Shown here: in pieces, positions 1 through 7,171 of the stretch
How the letters are laid out: the number at the start of each line of letters is the position of its first letter
Numbering within the stretch: position 1 is the stretch's first letter
NCBI GenBank assembly: GCA_964414595.1
Contig: CAYPXJ010000025.1
Span: 1 to 24,550, forward strand
DNA from: CAYPXJ01 sp964414595
GTDB taxonomy: Bacteria > Pseudomonadota > Alphaproteobacteria > Rickettsiales > CAIJLX01
Direction of reading: 5' to 3'
DNA length: 24,550 bases
The notes under the pieces: generated by a model
What the model saw: only the letters and a program-made list of their open reading frames with translations
The model's database searches: none
Told to the model about the DNA's origin: nothing
Made by a program: the position numbers and the translations under genes

Positions 1-850
1 TCTTCGCACCGCTCGATGTGGTAAGGAGAGGTGAGGTGAGGCCGAAGACTCCAAAATCAGCTGTAAAGTTATTTGCATTTTTCTCTAAGTTTTTATGCAT
101 ATCTTCTGTGTCAATACCTGTAGCTGAATCTCCGGTCCTTTCTCTAAGTTTGAAATATAGATCAAGATTTTCATTATCAGATGCTACTATAGCTTCTTTA
201 TTGATCTCGTCCCTTTTAACATGTCTTGCTAAATCTGTACCCGCCGTGATGTTGCCCCATTGATCCGAGCCGCCCATTTGCAGGCGGCAATTATAGCGTT
301 TAAAAAGTTCAACAAAATCGTACGCCTGCAGAATCATATAATTGAATTCGAGAAAGGAGAGATGCTGTTCGCGCTCCAGCCGCAGCTTCACGCTATCTTT
401 CGCTAGCATGACATTGATGGAAAAGAATCGCCCATAATCGCGCAAAAAATCAATATAATTTAATTTGGATAGCCATTCATCGTTATCCACCATAGTGAAA
501 TTTTTATCGAGATAACGCTCAAAAATTTTCTGAATACCGGCTTTGTTTTTTCCAATCGCTGTGTCGTCGAGCAGTTGTCGTGCTTCGTCTTTGCCTGAAG
601 GGTCGCCGATTTTCGTCGTGCCGCCGCCCATCAAGACAATAACTTTATGCCCTGTTTTCTGCAGCCAGCGCAGCAGCATAATTTGCACCAGGCTGCCCAC
701 ATGCAGCGAAGACGCCGTGCAATCAAAACCGATATAGCCGGTGATTTGCTCTTTGCTTAGGAGATCGTCCAAGGCTTTCGCGTCTGTCACTTGATGGATG
801 AAGCCACGTTCGTGGAGGGTTTTTAAGAAACGTGATTGATATGCGGTCAT
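1..850 (-). CDS. tyrS: Tyrosyl-tRNA synthetase, 5' part, with in-frame insertion
   Basis: Cytoplasmic class I aminoacyl-tRNA synthetase that charges tRNA-Tyr. The ATG at 850-848 opens a frame that runs off the left edge, so the C-terminus is missing. Seen: the HIGH-type motif HVGS at residues 50-53, GDPSGK, and the tyrosine-site motif GGSDQWGN (bases 251-274). The family then usually needs only about six residues between the following DLxR and the block VFGxTxPLxTTxSGAK. Here 58 residues separate DLAR from VFGLTSPLLTTSSGAK, so roughly 50 residues are extra. That stretch (about bases 50-232) is near 33% G+C against about half in the flanks, is hydrophilic and has no stop. Both flanks fit the family well, so the enzyme is probably functional with a surface insertion. 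The start lies 37 bases from the divergent anmK start, a common alphaproteobacterial pairing. No strong ribosome binding site is visible. Confidence 0.93.
   Translation of the reverse strand, partial: MTAYQSRFLKTLHERGFIHQVTDAKALDDLLSKEQITGYIGFDCTASSLHVGSLVQIMLLRWLQKTGHKVIVLMGGGTTKIGDPSGKDEARQLLDDTAIGKNKAGIQKIFERYLDKNFTMVDNDEWLSKLNYIDFLRDYGRFFSINVMLAKDSVKLRLEREQHLSFLEFNYMILQAYDFVELFKRYNCRLQMGGSDQWGNITAGTDLARHVKRDEINKEAIVASDNENLDLYFKLRERTGDSATGIDTEDMHKNLEKNANNFTADFGVFGLTSPLLTTSSGAK
50..232 (-). other. AT-rich in-frame insertion within tyrS
   Basis: Candidate inserted element inside the tyrosyl-tRNA synthetase gene; boundaries are approximate and come from where family similarity stops and resumes. 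About 61 of 185 bases in 48-232 are G or C (about 33%), clearly below the flanking gene. It is read without stops as a charged, Asn/Asp/Glu/Lys-rich segment containing LRERTGDSATGIDTEDMHKN. A 12-base direct repeat, ttctctaagttt, occurs at 81-92 and 140-151. I see no long palindrome and no intein-type ends, and it is too short for an intein. It resembles in behaviour the in-frame palindromic elements of Rickettsia, but sequence relationship to them is not shown. Confidence 0.65.
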
Positions 851-887
851 GGTTATGTAAATCTATTGGAATACAGAGTTTTACTGC

Positions 888-1994
888 ATGCCAGCCAAAG
901 ATTCAAATATGAAAACAGCGTTAGGGCTTATGAGCGGCACATCGCTTGACGGCATCGACGTGGCGCTGATCCGCACGGATGGCGAGCGCGTCGAGGATAC
1001 CGGCCTGTGGCATACATTTCCGTATCAGCATGCGTTTCAGGAGCGGGTGCGGGCATTGTTTGCTGGCAAGGGTAATCTCTTGGAAACCGAGCAGGAGCTG
1101 ACGTTACTTCATGTCGGCGCGGTGCTAGAGTTTTTGAAAAAACATCGCATTAAGAAAAGTGATATCGATGTGATTGGCTTTCACGGCCAGACGATTGTGC
1201 ATAAGCCAGAGATCAGTTTGACACATCAAATGGGCGATGGTGCCCTTCTAGCTGCGCGTACGGGAATCGACGTGGTATGCGATTTTCGGCGAACAGATGT
1301 TGCTAGCGGAGGGCAGGGCGCGCCAATAGTGCCGCTCTATCACGCGGCGCTGGCGGCGGATTTGCCCAAGCCTATCGCGATTGTGAATATCGGCGGTGTG
1401 GCGAATATCACGTATATCAGCCGCAGCGGGCGCGAGATTATCGCGTTCGATACCGGCCCGGGCAATGCGCTCATCAATGATTTTGTGCAGAAACATGCGA
1501 GCAAACCTTACGACGCTGGCGGAAAATTTGCCGCGCGCGGTGCTGCGCAGGAAAAAATCGTGCAGAAATATTTAAGCGCGCCCTATTTCAAACTCGATGC
1601 GCCGAAATCGCTCGATCGCAATGCGTTTCCGCTTTCGCTGGTGAAGGGGCTTGATGTGGAAGACGGCGCGGCGACGCTGACGGAAGTTACGGTGCAGGCG
1701 ATTGCCAAAGCGCAGGAGCATTTGCCGGAAAGGCCGCGCCATTGGTATATTTGCGGCGGCGGGCGGCATAATAATTATATGATGCAACGTTTGCAGGAAG
1801 TGCTGGCGGTCGATGTGCAGCCGGCGGAAGCGCTGGGTTGGCAAGGCGATGCGCTCGAAGCGCAGGCGATGGCGTTTCTCGCGGTGCGCTCGCTGCAGGG
1901 AAAAGTGCTGACGTTGCCCTCGACGACCGGTGTTAGGTCTGCGGTAACTGGCGGCGCCTTTTATCGAGCTTCACGTTTGTCCGGGAAAGAATAG
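888..1994 (+). CDS. anmK: Anhydro-N-acetylmuramic acid kinase
   Basis: Cleaves and phosphorylates 1,6-anhydro-MurNAc to MurNAc-6-phosphate in the cytoplasm, a step of peptidoglycan recycling. Diagnostic blocks are all present: the N-terminal phosphate loop GLMSGTSLDGID, then FHGQTIVHKP, DFRRTDVASGGQGAPIVPL, NIGGVANIT, FDTGPGNALIND and CGGGRHNNYMM, ending with DALEAQAMAFLAVRSL. Length of 368 residues is normal. A second in-frame ATG at 909 sits just before the conserved KTALGLMSGT block and could be the true start; neither start has a strong ribosome binding site. The gene diverges from tyrS. Its last 62 bases overlap the convergent hydrolase gene, and the overlapped part encodes the C-terminus TGGAFYRAS, so both frames look genuine. 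Confidence 0.95.
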   Translation: MPAKDSNMKTALGLMSGTSLDGIDVALIRTDGERVEDTGLWHTFPYQHAFQERVRALFAGKGNLLETEQELTLLHVGAVLEFLKKHRIKKSDIDVIGFHGQTIVHKPEISLTHQMGDGALLAARTGIDVVCDFRRTDVASGGQGAPIVPLYHAALAADLPKPIAIVNIGGVANITYISRSGREIIAFDTGPGNALINDFVQKHASKPYDAGGKFAARGAAQEKIVQKYLSAPYFKLDAPKSLDRNAFPLSLVKGLDVEDGAATLTEVTVQAIAKAQEHLPERPRHWYICGGGRHNNYMMQRLQEVLAVDVQPAEALGWQGDALEAQAMAFLAVRSLQGKVLTLPSTTGVRSAVTGGAFYRASRLSGKE

Positions 1995-2631
1995 ACTCCA
2001 TATTATCTTCCAGATAATTGCCGCAGGCCTCGGTGAGCGAATCCATTTTGTTGCGATAGAAATGGTCGGCGCCGGGCACCACATGGTATTTCACCTTGAT
2101 ATTTTTCTGCAGCGAAAGTTTGTTCACCAGTTTTGAAACGGCTTCTTCCGGCACAATACTATCCTGATCGCCTTGCACAATCAGGCCGGAACTCGGGCAC
2201 GGGGAGAGGAAATTGAAATCATACATATTCGCCGGCGGCGAAACGCTGATATAGCCTTCCAGCTCCGGGCGGCGCATCAAAAGCTGCATGCCGATCCACG
2301 CACCGAAAGAAAACCCGGCAATCCAGAACGCCGACGCATCCTGATTATTAAGCTGCAACCAATCGAGCGCCGTGGCGGCATCGGAAAGCTCACCCATGCC
2401 GTTATCAAATTTGCCCTGCGAGCGACCTACGCCTCGGAAATTGAAGCGCAGCACGGAAAAACCCTTATTCGCAAAGGTATGATAGAGGTGATACGCCACC
2501 TTGTTGTTCATGGTACCGCCATGCTTCGGGTGCGGATGTAAAATCAGCGCGGCGGGCGCGTTTTTATGTTCGTTATGATGGTAACGGCCTTCTAACCGAC
2601 CATCGGGCCCGTTAAACATTACTTCTGGCAT
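1933..2631 (-). CDS. Alpha/beta hydrolase
   Basis: Alpha/beta-hydrolase fold protein of 232 residues, cytoplasmic (no signal peptide). It resembles the small hydrolase group often annotated as alpha/beta superfamily hydrolase (COG2945 type). Visible features: the oxyanion-side motif HPHPKHGGTM near residues 32-41, LRFNFRGVGRSQG at 61-73, the nucleophile elbow GFSFG with Ser108, the acid Asp157 in GDQDSIVP, and the catalytic His190 in GADHF. A complete triad argues for an active esterase or peptidase-like enzyme, but the substrate cannot be read from the sequence. It stands alone on this strand, converges on anmK with a 62-base overlap, and diverges from the cysE/isc operon across a 215-base regulatory gap. 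Confidence 0.9.
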   Translation of the reverse strand: MPEVMFNGPDGRLEGRYHHNEHKNAPAALILHPHPKHGGTMNNKVAYHLYHTFANKGFSVLRFNFRGVGRSQGKFDNGMGELSDAATALDWLQLNNQDASAFWIAGFSFGAWIGMQLLMRRPELEGYISVSPPANMYDFNFLSPCPSSGLIVQGDQDSIVPEEAVSKLVNKLSLQKNIKVKYHVVPGADHFYRNKMDSLTEACGNYLEDNMESILSRTNVKLDKRRRQLPQT

Positions 2632-2751
2632 CGTTTTTCTCCCCGAAAAAAGCTTAATATTGTGTGAATTTGTTGCGATTGATTCTTAATTGCAAAAGTT
2701 GAGCTTGTATAAGTAGGTAATTTCATTTAGACCGTGAAAAATAAGGGAAAA

Positions 2752-2776
2752 ATAGTTGACTAATTCAGTTGGCTAT
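2752..2776 (+). promoter_or_regulatory. IscR type 1 operator
   Basis: The 25 bases from ATAGTTGACT to GTTGGCTAT match the E. coli IscR type 1 consensus (ATAsyyGACT, four A/T-type bases, yAGTCrrsTAT) at 24 of 25 positions; the only mismatch is T for C at 2770. The half-sites are inverted (ATAGTTGACT against ATAGCCAACT). It covers the -35 box of the promoter before cysE, as expected for repression by [2Fe-2S]-IscR, whose gene is second in the operon. The mechanism is inferred from E. coli. Confidence 0.85.
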
Positions 2777-2784
2777 CCTATGTA
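2756..2784 (+). promoter_or_regulatory. Promoter of the cysE-isc operon
   Basis: A sigma-70-like promoter: TTGACT at 2756-2761, a 17-base spacer and TATGTA at 2779-2784. It would start transcription near 2791, giving a leader of about 55 bases before cysE. The -35 box lies within the IscR operator. Confidence 0.65.
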
Positions 2785-2846
2785 ATAGATAGAAGATTTT
2801 CATATAACGCGCCTTGTATAGCACGGAATAAAAAGAAGTAAAACAG

Positions 2847-3557
2847 ATGTTTGGGCTCATTAAATCGGAAATTGATTCCTATTTCCACCGCGACCCCGCC
2901 GCGCGTTCTCGGCTTGAAGTTGTGTTATGCTATCCCGGTTTTCATGCGGTGATGATGCACCGGATAACGCATTGGATGTGGAACCATAAAATTAAATTAT
3001 TGGCGCGGTGGTTTTCGCAAATTGCGCGGTTCTTTACGGCGATTGAAATTCATCCCGGCGCGACGATTGGCAAAAATTTATTTATCGATCATGGTTTCGG
3101 CGTGGTGATTGGCGAAACGGCTTCGGTAGGAAATAACGTCACGATTTATCATGGTGTGACGCTGGGCGGCACGTCGAGTCATCCAGGAAAACGTCACCCA
3201 ACCGTGGGTAATAATGTAATCATCGGTTCCGGTGCGCAGATCCTGGGTCCGATTACCATAGGTGACGGCGCGAAAATTGGTTCCAATGCCGTGGTGGTAA
3301 AAGATGTGGAGCCTGATGCTACTATGGTCGGCGTCCCGGCACGTAATGTCCGGGATGATAAAGTGGCCGAATTCAAAGGCGCGACCGTGAAAGAAGAATT
3401 TGATGCGTATGCTGTTTCGAAATTGGCGATTGATCCGAACAAGCTCGATATCGAGCGCTTGCTCGAAGAGATCGAAACGCTGAAAACGCGATTGAAAGAA
3501 GTTGAGGCGCGTGAGGCCAATATCGCCAAAACCGCCGATCAGTGGAAAAGTTCGTAG
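2847..3557 (+). CDS. cysE: Serine O-acetyltransferase
   Basis: Transfers acetyl from acetyl-CoA to L-serine, giving O-acetylserine for cysteine synthesis in the cytoplasm. The protein (236 residues) is the short form, lacking most of the long N-terminal helical domain of E. coli CysE. From about residue 68 it shows hexapeptide repeats of the left-handed beta helix (IHPGATIGKNLFIDHG, VVIGETASVGNNVTIYHGVT, LGGTSSHPGKRHPTVGNNV), with the catalytic DHG and the HPGKRHPT loop. The C-terminal 40 or so residues (LDIERLLEEIETLKTRLKEV) look like a coiled coil that may bind a partner. It is the first gene of the isc operon and lies behind the IscR operator, so cysteine supply appears co-regulated with Fe-S assembly. 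The ribosome binding site is weak (AGAAG at 2834-2838). Confidence 0.95.
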   Translation: MFGLIKSEIDSYFHRDPAARSRLEVVLCYPGFHAVMMHRITHWMWNHKIKLLARWFSQIARFFTAIEIHPGATIGKNLFIDHGFGVVIGETASVGNNVTIYHGVTLGGTSSHPGKRHPTVGNNVIIGSGAQILGPITIGDGAKIGSNAVVVKDVEPDATMVGVPARNVRDDKVAEFKGATVKEEFDAYAVSKLAIDPNKLDIERLLEEIETLKTRLKEVEAREANIAKTADQWKSS

Positions 3558-3567
3558 GAGATTTTTT

Positions 3568-4044
3568 ATGATGCTCACAACAAAAGGCCGGTATGCGGTG
3601 ATGGCGATGGTCGATATGGCCTCGCACGAAGGTGCGGCAAAACCGATTTGCCTGGCCGATATTGCTGTGCGTCAGGAAATTACGATTGCCTATCTGGAAC
3701 AGATTTTTAACAAGCTGAAGCGTGATGGACTGGTGAAATCGGTACGCGGCCCTGGCGGCGGTTACATGCTGGTGCGCGAGCCTGAGCAAACCTGGATTTC
3801 CGACATCATTATGGCGGTTGACGAATCCATAAAAATGACGCGCTGCAATTCGCATTCCGGCGCGGGCTGTATGGGTACAAAAGCGCGCTGCCTCACCCAT
3901 GATTTGTGGGAAGGTCTCGGCAATCAAATATACGGCTATTTGCGCTCCGTATCCTTGAAAGATGTTGCAACGCGGCAGGTGCGTAACCAGCCAATGTTTA
4001 TGACGGTGCAACCCAATCACGAACAACGCGCAAGCCACGGATAA
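3568..4044 (+). CDS. iscR: Fe-S cluster-sensing Rrf2 regulator
   Basis: Rrf2-family winged-helix regulator (158 residues) that binds a [2Fe-2S] cluster and controls isc genes. Seen: N-terminus MLTTKGRYAVMAM, a recognition region ending YLEQIFNKLKRDGLVKSVRG, the wing GPGGGYML, and cluster ligands C93, C101 and C108 with H111 in CLTHDLW. The ligand spacing is C-x7-C-x6-C, whereas E. coli IscR has C92-x5-C98-x5-C104 and H107. ATG 3568 is preferred because GGAG at 3557-3560 precedes it by seven bases; ATG 3571 is also possible, and an upstream in-frame start at 3502 would lie inside cysE. It follows cysE by 10 bases and precedes the first desulfurase by three. The likely target is the operator at 2752-2776, so the operon is probably autoregulated. 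Confidence 0.94.
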   Translation: MMLTTKGRYAVMAMVDMASHEGAAKPICLADIAVRQEITIAYLEQIFNKLKRDGLVKSVRGPGGGYMLVREPEQTWISDIIMAVDESIKMTRCNSHSGAGCMGTKARCLTHDLWEGLGNQIYGYLRSVSLKDVATRQVRNQPMFMTVQPNHEQRASHG

Positions 4045-4047
4045 TAT

Positions 4048-5193
4048 ATGAGACCTGGACTTATTTATTTTGATCATAATGCAACCACCCGGATGAAACC
4101 GGAAGTAGCGCGCGCGATGCTTGCAGCAATGGATCAGCCGCGTAATCCTTCCTCTGTGCATGCGTTTGGCCGTGAGGCACGCCGCTTGGTGGAAGAAGCG
4201 CGCACGCGGATTCTGGATTCGATTTCGGCGCATGGTTATCAATTAATTTTCACAAGCTCGGGCACGGAAGCCAATAACCTCGCGCTGCGCGGTATGAAGC
4301 AGGTGAAGCTGCTTTTTTCCGCGATAGAGCATGTTTCGGTATTAAAAAGCCAGGAGCCGGACGCCGTCATTCCTGTGACGGAAAATGGTGTAATCGATCT
4401 CAATGCGCTGGTGAATCTGGTGAATCGCTTTGAAGGCAAAGTGCTTGTTTCGGTGATGCTGGCGAATAACGAAACGGGCGTGATTCAGCCGCTGGCTGAA
4501 GTGGTAAGAATCGTTCATGCGGCGGGTGGTTTGGTGCATACCGACGCAGTGCAGGCTTACGGCAAAATGCCGGTGGATATGAAGGCGCTGGATGTGGATC
4601 TGATGACGATCTCGGCGCATAAAATCGGCGGGCCGCAAGGTGTCGGCGCGCTGATCGCGAAAAAGAATATCGCGCTCAAAGGCGAAATCAGGGGCGGCGG
4701 GCAGGAGCTTGGGCTTCGCGCCGGTACGGAAAACGTCGCGGCGATTGTCGGTTTCGGCTTGGTTGCGATGCAAGTTGATCACCATATGCAGAAATTGCGC
4801 GTGAATCAGATGATTCGCGATCGCATGGAAGCCACACTCAAAGCCATCGACCCGCGCGTGCAAATTCTTGGGAGCGCGGCGGAACGTCTGCCGAATACGA
4901 GCTGCATTGTGATGCCGGGCGTAAAAAGCGATACGCAGCTCATGCACTTTGATCTCGCTGGGATTGCGGTGAGCAGCGGCTCGGCCTGTTCTTCGGGCAA
5001 AGTGGAAACCTCGCATGTGCTCAAAGCCATGGGGCTGGCAGCGGACGTTGCGGAAAACGCGATTCGCGTGAGTCTCGGCACGGAAAATATGCAAAGCGAA
5101 ATTGATCGTTTCTGCGCCAGCTGGCGTGAGCTTTTCCAGCGCGCGGGAGCAAAAGAACCGGCTCCAACTTATGAAGAGGCGATGGTGGCGTAA
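4048..5193 (+). CDS. Cysteine desulfurase, NifS/IscS-like (first paralogue)
   Basis: PLP-dependent class V aminotransferase-fold enzyme of 381 residues that removes sulfur from cysteine as a persulfide. Visible: FDHNATT at the N-terminus, GTEANNLALRG, H95 stacking on PLP, HTDAVQAYGK, the PLP lysine K192 in SAHKIGGPQG, and the active cysteine C314 in the mobile loop SSGSACSSGK. It is more divergent than the second desulfurase (for example FDHNATTRMKPEV against LDYQATTPLDPRV) and lacks the IscS C-terminal tail. Such a tandem pair occurs in Rickettsiales and other alphaproteobacteria. Whether it serves clusters, tRNA thiolation or another acceptor is not evident. It starts three bases after iscR and ends one base before iscS. 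Confidence 0.92.
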   Translation: MRPGLIYFDHNATTRMKPEVARAMLAAMDQPRNPSSVHAFGREARRLVEEARTRILDSISAHGYQLIFTSSGTEANNLALRGMKQVKLLFSAIEHVSVLKSQEPDAVIPVTENGVIDLNALVNLVNRFEGKVLVSVMLANNETGVIQPLAEVVRIVHAAGGLVHTDAVQAYGKMPVDMKALDVDLMTISAHKIGGPQGVGALIAKKNIALKGEIRGGGQELGLRAGTENVAAIVGFGLVAMQVDHHMQKLRVNQMIRDRMEATLKAIDPRVQILGSAAERLPNTSCIVMPGVKSDTQLMHFDLAGIAVSSGSACSSGKVETSHVLKAMGLAADVAENAIRVSLGTENMQSEIDRFCASWRELFQRAGAKEPAPTYEEAMVA

Positions 5194-5194
5194 T

Positions 5195-6421
5195 ATGACA
5201 AACGATAATTTAAAACTGCCGATTTATCTCGATTACCAGGCGACAACGCCGCTTGATCCGCGCGTGTTTGAAGTGATGAAACCGTATTTCCTTGAGAAAT
5301 TCGGTAACCCGCATTCGCGCAGCCATGCCTATGGCTGGGAAGCGGAAGAGGCAACGGAAATCGCGCGCGAGCATGTGGCGAATCTCATCGGCGCCGATGC
5401 GAAAGAAATTATTTTCACCTCCGGTGCCACCGAATCGAACAACATCGCAGTGAAGGGCGTTGCGCATTTTTATAAGGATAAGAAAAATCATATCGTCACG
5501 GTTGCCACCGAGCATAAATGCGTGCTCGATGCGTGTCGCCATTTGGAGCAGGAAGGTTTTTCTATCACCTATTTGCCGGTGGAAAAAAATGGCCTGATTA
5601 ATCTCGACGAACTGAAAAACGCGATCACCGAAAAAACCGTTTTGGTTTCGGTGATGGCGGTGAATAACGAAATTGGCGTGATTCAACCGATCGCCGAAAT
5701 CGGTAAGATTTGCCGCGAGCGCGGAGTGTTTTTCCACACCGATGCGGCGCAGGCTTTTGGTAAAATTCCGCTCGATGTCGAAGCGATGAACATCGATCTG
5801 ATGAGCATTTCCGGCCATAAAATTTACGGGCCGAAAGGCATCGGCGCACTCTATGTGCGTCGCCGTCCGCGTGTGCGCATCGAGCCGCTGATCAATGGTG
5901 GCGGGCAGGAACGCGGCATGCGTTCCGGTACGCTCCCAACGCCGTTGGTCGTTGGTCTTGGCGAAGCGGCGCGCATCGCGAAAGAAGAAATGGCGAGCGA
6001 AAACGAGCGCCTGAAAAAACTTGGCGATAGATTTTTGCACGCCATCGAAGCGCGCGTGAAAGACGTGTTTTTAAACGGCGATCGCGAAAAGCGTATTCCG
6101 GGTAATCTCAATTTGAGCTTTGCGTATATCGAAGGCGAATCGATGATTATGGCGATTCGCAATCTCGCAGTTTCTTCCGGCTCAGCGTGCACATCGGCGT
6201 CGCTCGAACCATCGTATGTTCTGCGTGCGCTGGGGCTGGATGAAGAAATGGCTCATACCTCGATTCGTTTCGGTTTCGGCCGCTTCACCACCGACGCGGA
6301 AGTCGATTTTGCGATTGAAGAAGTATGCAAACACGTAAACCGCCTGCGCGAAATGAGCCCGTTATGGGAGATGGTGCAGGAAGGCGTGGATTTAAAATCA
6401 ATTGAATGGGCAGCGCATTAG
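5195..6421 (+). CDS. iscS: Cysteine desulfurase IscS
   Basis: Main sulfur donor for Fe-S assembly; passes persulfide sulfur to IscU. The 408 residues match the bacterial IscS/mitochondrial NFS1 group: PIYLDYQATTPLDPRV at 9-24, TSGATESNN, H107 in ATEHK, HTDAAQAFGK, the PLP lysine K209 in SISGHKIYGPKG, and C332 in the long loop SSGSACTSASLEPSYVL. The C-terminus DLKSIEWAAH closely resembles the tail of NFS1 that contacts the scaffold. ATG 5195 is chosen because it follows the upstream stop by one base and gives the expected N-terminus; an in-frame start at 5102 would add 31 residues encoded inside the upstream gene. iscU follows after nine bases. Confidence 0.97.
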   Translation: MTNDNLKLPIYLDYQATTPLDPRVFEVMKPYFLEKFGNPHSRSHAYGWEAEEATEIAREHVANLIGADAKEIIFTSGATESNNIAVKGVAHFYKDKKNHIVTVATEHKCVLDACRHLEQEGFSITYLPVEKNGLINLDELKNAITEKTVLVSVMAVNNEIGVIQPIAEIGKICRERGVFFHTDAAQAFGKIPLDVEAMNIDLMSISGHKIYGPKGIGALYVRRRPRVRIEPLINGGGQERGMRSGTLPTPLVVGLGEAARIAKEEMASENERLKKLGDRFLHAIEARVKDVFLNGDREKRIPGNLNLSFAYIEGESMIMAIRNLAVSSGSACTSASLEPSYVLRALGLDEEMAHTSIRFGFGRFTTDAEVDFAIEEVCKHVNRLREMSPLWEMVQEGVDLKSIEWAAH

Positions 6422-6430
6422 GAGGCAGCC

Positions 6431-6829
6431 ATGGCATATAGTAACAAAGTTATCGATCATTATGAAAATCCACGAAATGTTGGGTCGATGGATAAAAGCG
6501 ACGATGCAGTCGGCACCGGTTTGGTCGGCGCGCCGGCGTGCGGCGACGTGATGAAATTGCAGATCAAAGTCAACGATCAGGGCGTCATCGAAGATGCAAA
6601 ATTCAAAACCTTCGGCTGCGGTTCGGCGATTGCGTCAAGCTCGCTCGTCACCGAATGGGTGAAGGGCAAATCGATCGACGAAGCGGCAACAATTAAGAAC
6701 ACGCAAATCGCGGAAGAGCTTTCGCTGCCTCCGGTGAAAATTCACTGCTCGGTGCTGGCAGAAGATGCGATCAAAGCCGCGATTGACGATTATAAAAAGA
6801 AAAAAGGTCTCGTAGAAAAGGTTGCATAA
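6431..6829 (+). CDS. iscU: Fe-S cluster scaffold IscU
   Basis: Scaffold on which [2Fe-2S] clusters are built from sulfur given by IscS. All functional residues sit at the same numbers as in E. coli: C37 and D39 in APACGDVM, C63 in FGCGSA, H105 and C106 in KIHCS. The HscA recognition motif LPPVK is at 99-103. Length (132 residues) is normal. A good ribosome binding site, AGGAGG at 6420-6425, overlaps the iscS stop and precedes ATG 6431. The gene sits between iscS and iscA as in canonical isc operons. Confidence 0.98.
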   Translation: MAYSNKVIDHYENPRNVGSMDKSDDAVGTGLVGAPACGDVMKLQIKVNDQGVIEDAKFKTFGCGSAIASSSLVTEWVKGKSIDEAATIKNTQIAEELSLPPVKIHCSVLAEDAIKAAIDDYKKKKGLVEKVA

Positions 6830-6832
6830 ATT

Positions 6833-7171
6833 ATGCCGCTGCCCCCGCCTGTCAAAATTTCCGATGCCGCTGCTGAGCGCGTAAAAGCATTGCTTGCGCA
6901 GCGTGGCAAACCTTCCGCCGGCGTGCGGGTGGGCGTGAAAAAAGGCGGCTGCTCAGGGCTTTCCTACGTCATCGAATATGCCGACGACGTGCAACCCTTC
7001 GAAGAAGTGATCGACGATAAAGGCGTGCGCGTAATCATCGACCCGAAAGCCATTATGTATCTCATCGGCACCGAAATGGATTACGTGGAAGAAAAAATGA
7101 AATCCGGATTTGTATTTGTGAATCCGAATGAAAAAGGGCGATGCGGCTGCGGCGAATCGTTCCACGTTTAA
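6833..7171 (+). CDS. iscA: A-type Fe-S carrier IscA
   Basis: HesB/IscA-family carrier that takes clusters or iron from the assembly machinery to target proteins. The 112-residue protein has the three conserved cysteines C40 (in KKGGCSGLSY), C104 and C106 (in GRCGCGESF). The N-terminal MPLPPPVKISDAAAERVK is typical of alphaproteobacterial members. The sequence alone does not separate IscA from ErpA function; operon position favours IscA. It starts three bases after the iscU stop, and its TAA overlaps the hscB ATG by one base. Confidence 0.94.
   Translation: MPLPPPVKISDAAAERVKALLAQRGKPSAGVRVGVKKGGCSGLSYVIEYADDVQPFEEVIDDKGVRVIIDPKAIMYLIGTEMDYVEEKMKSGFVFVNPNEKGRCGCGESFHV

Noticed and set aside
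50..232. Mini-intein in TyrS
   Set aside because: About 50 residues is far too short for splicing domains, and no N-terminal Cys/Ser block or terminal His-Asn is present.
18..263. An 81-residue plus-strand frame opposite the tyrS insertion, hydrophobic and Ser/Leu-rich
   Set aside because: No ribosome binding site, and it extends into sequence on both sides that clearly codes for TyrS on the other strand; it is an antisense shadow.
483..490. DnaA-box-like TTATCCAC
   Set aside because: Single copy inside tyrS coding sequence, no cluster and no AT-rich unwinding region; chance match.
5102..5194. Longer iscS start at 5102
   Set aside because: It would lie inside the upstream desulfurase and add residues not found in IscS; ATG 5195 is coupled to the upstream stop.
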